IMG/VR virus record: IMGVR_UViG_3300034190_001432
Location: 1-21,634 of that record
Origin: a virus
Reading direction: 5' to 3' (one strand)
Length of the DNA stretch: 21,634 bases
The first letter of the stretch is position 1, and every line of letters starts with the position of its first letter. Positions 1 through 5,765 of the stretch are shown here, piece after piece. Position numbers and translations under genes: made by a program. The notes beneath the pieces were generated by a model. The model did not search any database, was not told the DNA's origin, and saw only the letters and a program-made list of their open reading frames with translations.

Positions 1-1059
1 GTAACAGGAAGCCTTACTGTAAGTGGGAACTTATCTATTGGTGACGATGCAGAAATTACTTCTGTAGGTAGCATGGTGTTTAGAATAGATTCTGATGCTA
101 ATGAGTCAAGTCAAAAATTTACTTGGAAAAATAATGCTAGTGATGTTATAGCAGAAATAAACGAAGAGGATGAGTTAGTAATATACGGAAGTTCTTCAGG
201 AGACCCTCGTATATTGTTACATCAAACAGGTCAAAACAATACGTACGGTCCTCCACAGTTAGACTTTTATCGTGAAGACACGCTTGTAGATAATGCGGAT
301 TTAGGTATGATTAATTTTATAGCTAAAGACTCCGCAGACAATGACCACACTTACGCAAAAATAATAGGTTTAGCAGAGGAATCAGGTTCAGGAACTGAAG
401 GAGGTAAGATAAAACTTCAAGTAGCAACTCATGATGGTGAGATACAAACAGGAATTACAATTGAAGATGGAGATGCCGAAGATGAAATTGATGTTACTAT
501 AGGTAGTGGCACTTCTTCTTTGACTACTATAGCTGGTAACTTAAACGTTACAACTAATATAGAGCTTGGACACGCATCTGATACAACTATAGCTAGAACT
601 GCAGCAGGTACAGTATCTATAGAGGGTAAAGAAATAGTTACTATAAACAAACAAAAGAATATACACAGTTACGCTTATCACTACTCAGGTACAAGTGCTC
701 ACTTTATACCTATGTCTGGTGCTACAACATCTGATAGTACAGGTTTAACTGCTACATCTTACCACTTAATGCAAGTAATGCCTTTTGACGGTAGAGTAGT
801 TAGGATAGCTGTATTTAATCAAACTACAACAAGTAGAACTGATTTATTTGAAATGTATATAGATGGAGACGATAGCGACCCTGTTGCAGACCAAAGAGGT
901 ACAGACTTAAGTTTTACGTCTACACAAAAAGGTAATGGAGATTGCAATACTGACTGGACGTTTTCTAAAGGCGAAGCTATAGCGATAAGAAGAACTCCTT
1001 CAGCAGCAGTAAATGGAACAACAATAACAGTAGTATTTGAATTTGATATGACAACGTAA
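1..1059 (+). CDS. Tail-fibre-like structural protein, C-terminal part (5' end outside window)
   Basis: The reading frame is open from base 1, so the gene starts upstream; the ATG at 73 is probably internal. The N-terminal visible part has short beta-rich repeats (TGSLTVSGNL, LTTIAGNLNV, then GHASDTTIARTAAGTVSIEG), a repeat style I know from tail-fibre and other structural proteins of marine phages. The last ~135 residues form a separate compact-looking beta domain (HFIPMSG, MPFDGRVVRIAVFN, FSKGEAIAIRR, VVFEFD) that recurs in the next gene. A host-contacting tip or knob role is inferred. The stop shares one base with the next ATG (TAATG), suggesting translational coupling. No catalytic motif is visible. 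Confidence 0.75.
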   Translation, partial: VTGSLTVSGNLSIGDDAEITSVGSMVFRIDSDANESSQKFTWKNNASDVIAEINEEDELVIYGSSSGDPRILLHQTGQNNTYGPPQLDFYREDTLVDNADLGMINFIAKDSADNDHTYAKIIGLAEESGSGTEGGKIKLQVATHDGEIQTGITIEDGDAEDEIDVTIGSGTSSLTTIAGNLNVTTNIELGHASDTTIARTAAGTVSIEGKEIVTINKQKNIHSYAYHYSGTSAHFIPMSGATTSDSTGLTATSYHLMQVMPFDGRVVRIAVFNQTTTSRTDLFEMYIDGDDSDPVADQRGTDLSFTSTQKGNGDCNTDWTFSKGEAIAIRRTPSAAVNGTTITVVFEFDMTT

Positions 1060-1739
1060 TGGCACTAGCAGATAAAAAACATAGCAGAATATATTCGACT
1101 ACAGGAAGCGACTCTGACAAAGTAGACTCTACTAAGCTAAATAGAATGCAAGCTAAGTTTAGTAACAACGAATACTTAGAAGATGAAGATGCTTTTGAAA
1201 CTTTAGGATGCTTGCTTTATCAAATGCAGCAGATGTCTGAAGAACTTGACGAGCTTAGAAGGTTTTCTAATACAGAGCTTAATCATAAAAACTCTTCAAA
1301 AATGATACTAAACTGTGGGTGGGTAGGCTCTACAGCTTCTAGGCAATATTTACCATTCGGTTATGGTGGTACTTTTGACTCAACATCAACTAATGGGTAC
1401 TTAGAATACGGAGGGTGGATTGCTCCTTGTAATGGTAGTGTAGAGTCAGTAATAGTTAGGTCTGAAAATTTTTGTGGATACTCTGACGTAGCTTTACACT
1501 TTGCGTCTACTAATACAGAAGTGCCTACTTTCAACCCTGGTAGTGGTAAAAGTGATACGATAAACATGAGTCAGGATGATACACCTTACAAGTTTCTTAG
1601 CTTTGATGGTCAATACTCTTCAAACTTAAATACTTTTACTGCAGGGCAAGTAATTATGGTTAGTTTTGACCCCTCTTCAGTATCAGGAGATAGTATAGCA
1701 ACAATGGTTTTAAATTTAGATTGGACAAACTCCTTATAA
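1059..1739 (+). CDS. Tail/fibre accessory protein with the same C-terminal domain as the upstream gene
   Basis: This 226-residue protein has two parts. Residues 1-80 are polar and helical (MQQMSEELDELRRF looks like a coiled-coil or trimerisation helix). Residues ~82-226 are beta-rich. The second part follows the end of the upstream fibre gene in motif order: QYLPFGYGG against HFIPMSGAT, IAPCNGSVESVIV against MPFDGRVVRIAV, and FTAGQVIMVSFDPSSVSGD against FSKGEAIAIRRTPSAAVNG. I infer a second fibre tip or a fibre-associated trimer that reuses the same domain. The start overlaps the previous stop by one base, and the stop abuts the next ATG at 1741. The exact virion location cannot be read from sequence. 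Confidence 0.65.
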   Translation: MALADKKHSRIYSTTGSDSDKVDSTKLNRMQAKFSNNEYLEDEDAFETLGCLLYQMQQMSEELDELRRFSNTELNHKNSSKMILNCGWVGSTASRQYLPFGYGGTFDSTSTNGYLEYGGWIAPCNGSVESVIVRSENFCGYSDVALHFASTNTEVPTFNPGSGKSDTINMSQDDTPYKFLSFDGQYSSNLNTFTAGQVIMVSFDPSSVSGDSIATMVLNLDWTNSL

Positions 1740-1740
1740 T

Positions 1741-2097
1741 ATGGCAACAATAAACACAGACATTGCACAAAAAATAGATATAGTTACAAGAGAAAACAAC
1801 TCAGCAACTATTAATCTAGTTATAACAGACTCTACGGGAGCTGCTTTTAATTTAACAGGTTATACTATCGTACATACTGTTTTTGACGACCATGAAACTT
1901 ATTTGACTAAAAGCGGTTCGGGTGGTATAACTGCTACTGGGGGAGGTTCGTTTGATACTACGGGTAAGATAACTATTAAATATACTCCTACAAATCTAAG
2001 CATACTCCCAGGCACATATCAGCATAAATTAGTACTGACAGTGGGAGATGACGTTAAAACCTGGATGTATGGAAAATTCAAAATCAACAAAGATTAA
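1741..2097 (+). CDS. Small Ig-like phage structural protein (baseplate/tail type)
   Basis: This protein of 118 residues is almost all predicted beta strand. The pattern (RENNSATINLVITDSTG, then NLTGYTIVHTVFDD, then GKITIKYTPTNLSILPGTY, ending HKLVLTVGDDVKTWMYGKFKI) is that of an Ig-like sandwich. Such sandwiches occur in phage baseplate-upper-protein N-termini and other tail decorations. It directly follows two fibre-like genes, which supports a tail role. There is no signal peptide, membrane segment or catalytic motif. It is the last gene of the structural run; a 59-base gap then separates it from the lysis-like cassette. The family link is by motif pattern only. Confidence 0.55.
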   Translation: MATINTDIAQKIDIVTRENNSATINLVITDSTGAAFNLTGYTIVHTVFDDHETYLTKSGSGGITATGGGSFDTTGKITIKYTPTNLSILPGTYQHKLVLTVGDDVKTWMYGKFKINKD

Positions 2098-2102
2098 TTT
2101 AT

Positions 2103-2146
2103 TATATTTGTTAAGCAGTGAGGGCTAGCTAGTTATTATATAATAA
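2103..2146 (+). promoter_or_regulatory. Possible promoter and palindrome upstream of the lysis cassette
   Basis: The gap 2098-2156 holds TATATTTG at 2103-2110, a match to the Bacteroidota -7 consensus TAnnTTTG. A perfect 14-base palindrome TTATTATATAATAA follows at 2133-2146, just before the ATG at 2157. I see no convincing -33 TTTG. In such AT-rich DNA a match can arise by chance, so this is a weak call. Confidence 0.3.
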
Positions 2147-2156
2147 ATACAATAAA

Positions 2157-2435
2157 ATGGCTCAGAGTTTAAATGAGAATACAAACTTTAATGTAAGTAT
2201 TAAGTCTTTAGCAGCAATCGCTGTTTTTATATTTACCTTAGTTGGTATGTGGTTTTCTTTGCAAGCAGATATTGCAGAAGCAAAAGAACTACCTAAACCT
2301 ACAGACCCCGTAATTACAAGAATGGAGTTTGATATGAAAGACAGACTCATTAGGCAAACTATTATGTCTACTCAAGAAGATGTTACTGAAATCAAAGATG
2401 ATATAAAGCTGATTAAACAAAAGCTCTATGAGTAA
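2157..2435 (+). CDS. Single-TM coiled-coil protein A of the lysis-like cassette
   Basis: The 92-residue protein has a short polar N-terminus, one membrane segment at about residues 16-36 (LAAIAVFIFTLVGMWFSLQ) and a charged helical tail (TQEDVTEIKDDIKLIKQKL) that looks like a coiled coil. It is clearly related to the protein at 2842-3180: FNVSIKSLAAI...GMWFSLQADI aligns with INLDVKTLISI...GIWFTLTAEI. The pair flank an exported thioredoxin-like gene and precede the endolysin-type peptidase, so a holin-, pinholin- or spanin-like role is plausible. No family name can be assigned from sequence alone. The end overlaps the next gene by 8 bases. Confidence 0.65.
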   Translation: MAQSLNENTNFNVSIKSLAAIAVFIFTLVGMWFSLQADIAEAKELPKPTDPVITRMEFDMKDRLIRQTIMSTQEDVTEIKDDIKLIKQKLYE

Positions 2436-2784
2436 GTTTTTACTATATATGCTTTTCTTACTTCCCGTTAGCGCGTTTGGACAAAACCAAATAAGTGCTG
2501 ATAATTTTGATTGGGAGATAAGAAGAGGTATAGCAGTAGTAGAGTTTTGGGCAGGATGGAATAGAGGTAATGAAATACTTTTTATGCACGAACTAACTAA
2601 CTGCAGAACTTACCGTCATACGATAAGAAGAGATAAAAGTTTATTACAAAAATATAAAGTTGCTGCAGCTCCTACAATTATAGTATTTAAAAATGGAGAA
2701 GAACAATATAGGTTTACTCCTAACATTATGTTAAAGGTAACTGCTACAAAAGAACAAGTACAATCAGCTATTAACGACTTATAA
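2428..2784 (+). CDS. Exported thioredoxin-fold protein lacking the CxxC active site
   Basis: The protein has 118 residues. Residues 1-19 form a signal peptide (hydrophobic core LLYMLFLLPVSAFGQ, likely cut before Q19), so it should act in the periplasm or at the membrane. The rest follows thioredoxin: VVEFWAGWNRGNE (36-49) matches the VDFWAxWCGPCK strand-helix, and AAAPTIIVFKNGEE (79-92) carries the cis-proline (P82) and the KNG turn. Both active-site cysteines are replaced by asparagine (WNRGN, residues 44-48), so disulphide redox chemistry is not expected at that site. One cysteine (C59) remains elsewhere. It sits between two related single-TM proteins. A binding or chaperone role is inferred. 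Confidence 0.75.
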   Translation: MSKFLLYMLFLLPVSAFGQNQISADNFDWEIRRGIAVVEFWAGWNRGNEILFMHELTNCRTYRHTIRRDKSLLQKYKVAAAPTIIVFKNGEEQYRFTPNIMLKVTATKEQVQSAINDL

Positions 2785-2792
2785 CCAAAACA

Positions 2793-2864
2793 ATGATTAC
2801 AATTTGCTCATCTATAGTGCTATCGACGGTAGTATTAAGCTATGTATACTGTGGAAGAAGATAA
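2793..2864 (+). CDS. Possible 23-residue hydrophobic peptide bridging two genes
   Basis: The 57-base gap after the thioredoxin-like gene is filled by an ATG-started 23-codon frame (MITICSSIVLSTVVLSYVYC...) whose middle is a potential membrane segment ending in basic residues. Its stop (TAA at 2862) lies inside the next gene, whose ATG is at 2842, so it could act as a coupled leader. It is too short to support by composition. The match to a gap in a gene-dense genome is the only reason to list it. Confidence 0.25.
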   Translation: MITICSSIVLSTVVLSYVYCGRR

Positions 2865-3180
2865 AATAAATATATCGGAAGGTTCTAAAATTAACTTAGA
2901 CGTAAAAACTCTTATTAGTATTGTTGTAGGAATAGTTTCCCTTGCAGGGATATGGTTTACTCTTACTGCAGAAATTTCTCAATTACAATTAGACGTAGTA
3001 AGAATGCATGACGCTGTAGAACTAAACGAAGAGTTTAGGATAAAATGGCCTCGTGGTGAAATGGGTGCATTGCCTGACGATGCAAAACAAGACCTTAGAA
3101 TTTCGTATCTTCAAAAAGATGTAGACTACCTCAGAACTGTGGTAAAAGAATTAGAAATAACGCAAGCAAAAACTGAATAA
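2842..3180 (+). CDS. Single-TM coiled-coil protein B, paralogue of the gene at 2157
   Basis: The 112-residue protein has a polar N-terminus, then a membrane segment near residues 23-43 (LISIVVGIVSLAGIWFTLTAE). A long charged C-terminal helix follows (KQDLRISYLQKDVDYLRTVVKELE) with heptad-like spacing. It shares the membrane segment and flanking NLDVKTL / SLAGIWFTLTAEI pattern with the protein encoded two genes upstream, pointing to a duplication within the cassette. Its stop shares one base with the ATG of the M15 peptidase (TAATG), so the two are probably translated together. This fits a lysis helper such as a holin-like or spanin-like protein, but the role is inferred from position and topology. 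Confidence 0.65.
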   Translation: MYTVEEDKINISEGSKINLDVKTLISIVVGIVSLAGIWFTLTAEISQLQLDVVRMHDAVELNEEFRIKWPRGEMGALPDDAKQDLRISYLQKDVDYLRTVVKELEITQAKTE

Positions 3181-3629
3181 TGAAATTAAGCAAAAACTTT
3201 ACTCTTGCAGAAATAACACATAGTAATACAGCCTTAAGATTAGGTATAAAAAATGAGCCGACAAAAGAACATTTACAAGATATTCAAAAGCTTATTACGA
3301 GGCTTGTTCAACCTATCAGGAGCGCTCTTGGTCCTCTTCGTGTTAGCTCTGGTTATAGGAGTCCAAATCTTAATCGAACGATTGGTGGAAGCGTTAAGTC
3401 ACAACACTGCCGAGGGCAGGCGATTGACTTGCAGTTCTGGGAAAAAGGAAGAATGAACAATAAGGCTATATATGATTGGGTTTTATCTAACAACATAGAT
3501 TTTGACCAAATGATTAACGAGTTTGATTACTCGTGGATACATATATCTTTTAGTGAGTTTAAAAATAGAAAACAAGTTCTCGAGGCGTATAAAGACGAGG
3601 ATGGAGATACTAGATATAAATATTCATAA
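3180..3629 (+). CDS. M15-family peptidase, probable endolysin (peptidoglycan L,D/D,D-peptidase type)
   Basis: The protein has 149 residues and resembles Peptidase_M15_3/D-Ala-D-Ala carboxypeptidase-like enzymes, zinc peptidases that cut peptidoglycan peptides. The zinc ligands are visible: SQHCRGQAIDLQF at 74-86 gives H76 and D83, and WIHISF at 119-124 gives H121. The preceding GYRSPNLNRTIGG (58-70) is the conserved substrate-side loop. Length fits the single-domain family, with no signal peptide or wall-binding domain, so export would depend on a holin. It follows two membrane genes in an apparent lysis cassette. A hydrophobic out-of-frame ORF is nested at 3253-3456 (see findings). Confidence 0.9.
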   Translation: MKLSKNFTLAEITHSNTALRLGIKNEPTKEHLQDIQKLITRLVQPIRSALGPLRVSSGYRSPNLNRTIGGSVKSQHCRGQAIDLQFWEKGRMNNKAIYDWVLSNNIDFDQMINEFDYSWIHISFSEFKNRKQVLEAYKDEDGDTRYKYS

Positions 3630-3646
3630 CTTATATATATAATATT

Positions 3647-3781
3647 ATGGCATTTAAAAAACACATGATGTACAAGGGTAGTAAGTCTGTAATGGCTAAA
3701 ACTAACAAAGAACACTTAACTTTAAAAGCTAAAGGTTATATACACACTAAGCCTAAAAAAAATAAATCTAAAAAGAAATAA
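3647..3781 (+). CDS. Small basic protein (44 aa)
   Basis: An ATG at 3647 opens a 44-residue frame ending TAA at 3779-3781, three bases before the next ATG. It is Lys-rich throughout (begins MAFKKHMMYKGSKSVM, ends KPKKNKSKKK) and has no cysteine or membrane segment. It fills the whole gap between the peptidase and the next basic gene and has the same composition as the run that follows. I therefore count it as the first of a cluster of small polycationic phage proteins. Function is unknown; nucleic-acid or capsid-lumen binding is only a guess from charge. Confidence 0.6.
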   Translation: MAFKKHMMYKGSKSVMAKTNKEHLTLKAKGYIHTKPKKNKSKKK

Positions 3782-3783
3782 TT

Positions 3784-3975
3784 ATGCCTAAAGATGCATG
3801 CTATAGAAAAGTAAAAGCTCAATATAAAGTTTTTCCAAGTGCATACGCATCGGGAGCTATTGCTAAGTGCCGCAAAAAGAAATCTGGCGGTTCTAAAAAA
3901 AAGAAATACAGCAAAGGTGGTATGGTTTCTTCTTGTTGTTGCAATATGGATAGGTTTGGTAGACAATCAGATTGA
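3784..3975 (+). CDS. Small basic Cys-containing phage protein
   Basis: The protein has 63 residues. The stretch YKVFPSAYASGAIAKCRKKK is a motif I recognise from short proteins of marine phages and some large viruses, usually of unknown function. A poly-Lys linker (GGSKKKKYSKGG) follows, and then a CCC cluster near the C-terminus (VSSCCCNMDRFG). Cysteines at C6, C29 and C50-52 could bind metal. The TGA stop overlaps the next ATG by one base. Assignment beyond conserved small basic phage protein would be invention. Confidence 0.7.
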   Translation: MPKDACYRKVKAQYKVFPSAYASGAIAKCRKKKSGGSKKKKYSKGGMVSSCCCNMDRFGRQSD

Positions 3976-4256
3976 TGGCTGTGCGAAAAACAAAGGCTGG
4001 AGCTAATTTAAAGCGCTGGTTTAAAGAAAAATGGAAAGATGAAAAAGGCAACCCATGTGGTTCGTCTAAAAATAAAGGTGTCAAAAAATGCAGACCAACA
4101 AAAAAAGTAAACAAGAAAACACCTGTGACCTGGAAGGGTGTAGGAAAAAGAAAATCTGCGGTTGTAGCAGAAAAAAAACGAGTAGGAATGGGTAAGCGTA
4201 CTAGTGCGCTCCGTAAACGAAACACAAATGCCAAGAAAAAAGGAAAATCCAATTAG
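3975..4256 (+). CDS. Basic protein with LKRWFKEKW motif (DUF5872-like by pattern)
   Basis: I place the start at the ATG 3975 (TGATG overlap with the upstream stop) rather than the TTG three bases earlier. This gives 93 residues. The N-terminal half reads ANLKRWFKEKWKDEKGNPCG then KGVKKCRPTKKVNKKTP. The pattern WFKEKW...PCG...KCRP resembles a small phage and giant-virus domain that I remember as DUF5872; the name should be verified. The C-terminal half is repetitive Lys/Arg. The pair of cysteines (PCG and KKC) may form a metal site. It ends 29 bases inside the next gene. Confidence 0.65.
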   Translation: MAVRKTKAGANLKRWFKEKWKDEKGNPCGSSKNKGVKKCRPTKKVNKKTPVTWKGVGKRKSAVVAEKKRVGMGKRTSALRKRNTNAKKKGKSN

Positions 4257-4527
4257 GAAAACTACCAAAGGCAAGGGTGCAAATTACAGGCCTACGAAAA
4301 AAGGTGCTGGAATGACTAAAAAAGGGGTTGCAGCGTATCGTAAGAAAAACCCTGGAAGTAAGCTTAAAACGGCTGTAACAGGTAAGGTTAAGGCTGGTAG
4401 TAAAGCAGCAGGCAGACGTAAGTCTTACTGCGCACGTTCATTGGGTCAATTAAAAAGAAGTAGTGCAAAAACAAAGAATGACCCTAATTCAAGAATTCGT
4501 CAAGCAAGACGTAGATGGAAATGTTAA
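4228..4527 (+). CDS. Basic phage protein, DUF6321-like by pattern
   Basis: From the ATG at 4228 this is 99 residues; a GTG at 4204 would only add eight and deepen the overlap. Conserved-looking pieces are KGAGMTKKGVAAYRKKNPGS, KLKTAVTGKVKAGSKAAGRR, KSYCARSLGQ and a terminal ARRRWKC. I recall this order of motifs from uncultured marine phage proteins annotated as DUF6321, but cannot confirm it here. Two cysteines lie in CAR and at the last residue. It is extremely basic. It belongs to the same run as its two upstream neighbours, which suggests a shared task such as genome packing or virion assembly. Confidence 0.7.
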   Translation: MPRKKENPIRKTTKGKGANYRPTKKGAGMTKKGVAAYRKKNPGSKLKTAVTGKVKAGSKAAGRRKSYCARSLGQLKRSSAKTKNDPNSRIRQARRRWKC

Positions 4528-4530
4528 GTT

Positions 4531-4920
4531 ATGATAAAGAATATTATACAAAGTTTAGTAGGACAAGCTGCTAACATTATAGATGAAGTAGTTACTACAG
4601 ATGAAGAAAGAATACAACTTAAGCAACAGTTTGAAAAAGTGGTTAAAAACCATGAAAAAGATATGTTTGCCCTCGAAGTTAAAGACAGAGAAAGTGCGAG
4701 AGAGATATATAAAGATGATGCTACTATACAGAAAATATTAGCAATTATCTTTACAGTTGCATATTTTTTTCTATCTTACACCATGTTTAAGTACTTTGTA
4801 CTGAACACAATACAATTATCTGATTATGAAATTGGTTTCATAAGTACGGTATTTGGAGCAATGAGTAGCAAAGTAAATACAATTATAGACTTCTTTTTTG
4901 GGGGGTCTTCTAAAAAGTAA
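4531..4920 (+). CDS. Holin, 3-TM superfamily type
   Basis: The 129-residue protein has an amphipathic charged N-terminal half (residues 1-65) with KVVKNHEKDMFALEVKDRESAREIYKDD, typical of the Holin_3TMs (gene-transfer-agent holin) family. A hydrophobic half follows: segments near 69-92 (ILAIIFTVAYFFLSYTMFKYFV) and 100-122 (YEIGFISTVFGAMSSKVNTIIDFFFGG). Its predicted role is timed membrane permeabilisation, letting the endolysin-type peptidase encoded about 1 kb upstream reach peptidoglycan. It lies between the basic-protein run and a MazG-like gene. The family call rests on the ESAR-IYKDD signature plus topology. Confidence 0.75.
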   Translation: MIKNIIQSLVGQAANIIDEVVTTDEERIQLKQQFEKVVKNHEKDMFALEVKDRESAREIYKDDATIQKILAIIFTVAYFFLSYTMFKYFVLNTIQLSDYEIGFISTVFGAMSSKVNTIIDFFFGGSSKK

Positions 4921-4922
4921 CA

Positions 4923-5111
4923 ATGAGCGGAATAGAGGAAGACGTATGCTTTAAGATTATAAAGCGTTCTGAAATGGGCAGAAAAAAGTACGGAACTACG
5001 ATGGAGCGAACAGATTTAAGCGAGATAGAATGGCTTAAACATGCTCAGGAAGAAGCGATGGATTTAGCTGTATACCTTGAAAAGCTTATACAGATTAAAA
5101 AAAATGATTGA
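4923..5111 (+). CDS. Mini MazG-like nucleotide pyrophosphohydrolase fold protein
   Basis: The protein has 62 residues. RKKYGTTMERTDLSEIEWLKHAQEEAMDLAVYLEKLI resembles the all-alpha NTP-pyrophosphohydrolase (MazG/dUTPase-2 type) helix pair, with EE...D (HAQEEAMDLA) as the potential magnesium-binding motif. Full MazG domains are about 100 residues, so only part of the fold is present, or it works as an oligomer. Phage members of this kind are proposed to lower (p)ppGpp or clean aberrant nucleotides, but activity in this short form is uncertain. Its end overlaps the next gene by 8 bases. Confidence 0.6.
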   Translation: MSGIEEDVCFKIIKRSEMGRKKYGTTMERTDLSEIEWLKHAQEEAMDLAVYLEKLIQIKKND

Positions 5112-5487
5112 TTATTTAATTATCCACTCTACTTCTACAGAGAAAGGAAAAGTGGTTGACAAAAAAGATTACAATTTATTAGTATCTTGCGATATAGTTC
5201 ATTTTAATGGACAGCTATCAAACTATAAGGTAGAAGAACCAGAGCACCCAACCAGCGACGACAACTATAAGCATGTAGCTTATATAGGGGGAATCGAAGA
5301 TGGCAATGCTACTGACACAGCTACTTGGAAACAATACGACAGCTTAGAACATATAGTGATGTACCACTTGCTTTATAATCAAAATTTAAAAGTAGGTTGT
5401 TCGTCACTTTTTTTTGATACAAACTCTGGGTTAAGGGTTAGAACTTGGTTAGAAGATATAGGAGTCAAACCTAAAAATATTATGTAA
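5104..5487 (+). CDS. Amidase-2 (T7-lysozyme)-like protein with lost zinc ligands
   Basis: I choose the ATG at 5104 (127 residues, 8-base overlap with the MazG-like gene) because MIDYLIIHST is the first beta strand of N-acetylmuramoyl-L-alanine amidases (IDYIVIHCTAT). Later pieces also align: HVAYIGGIEDGNATDT (57-72) with the SIGxxYxGGxDxxxxxxDT strand, and RTWLEDIGVKPKNI (113-126) with the usual C-terminal helix. H8 is kept as a ligand candidate. The expected GHRD is GCSS (98-101), and the cysteine ligand of the ACPxFD segment is absent (FFDTNSG). It may be inactive, or use C99 as a ligand. The fold assignment is moderate. Confidence 0.55.
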   Translation: MIDYLIIHSTSTEKGKVVDKKDYNLLVSCDIVHFNGQLSNYKVEEPEHPTSDDNYKHVAYIGGIEDGNATDTATWKQYDSLEHIVMYHLLYNQNLKVGCSSLFFDTNSGLRVRTWLEDIGVKPKNIM

Positions 5488-5765
5488 TGTCTAGAAATAC
5501 TTTAGCTGGTAAAGGGAAAGGAAAAAGCAGAAGTGCAAAATACTACGCTGCAAACCCTAAAGCACGTAAAAAAAAGCAAGACTATGACAAGAAATATCAT
5601 TCTACACCTGAACGAAAGAAATATAGAGCGGAATTAAACGCTAAAAACCGTAAAGCAGGCACTTACGGTAATAAAGACAATAAAGACATGTCCCACAGAA
5701 AGAATGGTGGGCTTGTCAAAGAAAGTCAAACTAAAAACAGAGCAAGAAATCGTGGAAAAAAATGA
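5487..5765 (+). CDS. Small basic phage protein with SAKYYAANPKARKKK motif
   Basis: The protein has 92 residues, starting one base into the previous stop. It is rich in Lys, Arg, Asn and Tyr. The central stretch YYAANPKARKKKQDYDKKYH then STPERKKYRAELN is a pattern I recognise from uncultured marine phage genomes. So is the MSHRKNGGLVKESQTKNRAR end, usually annotated hypothetical and found near tail, lysis or metallophosphoesterase genes. It has no cysteines and no membrane segment. It could be a nucleic-acid-binding protein. The 3' end overlaps the upstream-most start of the metallophosphoesterase gene by 62 bases. Confidence 0.65.
   Translation: MSRNTLAGKGKGKSRSAKYYAANPKARKKKQDYDKKYHSTPERKKYRAELNAKNRKAGTYGNKDNKDMSHRKNGGLVKESQTKNRARNRGKK

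Noticed and set aside
3893-4274. Hydrophobic open frames on the - strand opposite the Lys-rich genes
   Set aside because: Lys codons AAA/AAG read as Phe/Leu (TTT/CTT) on the other strand, so the hydrophobic look is an artefact of the basic genes.
5118-5126. DnaA-box-like TTATCCACT here and at 13817
   Set aside because: Each has a mismatch at the last base, they are isolated, and they lie inside coding sequence; there is no cluster or AT-rich unwinding region to call an origin.
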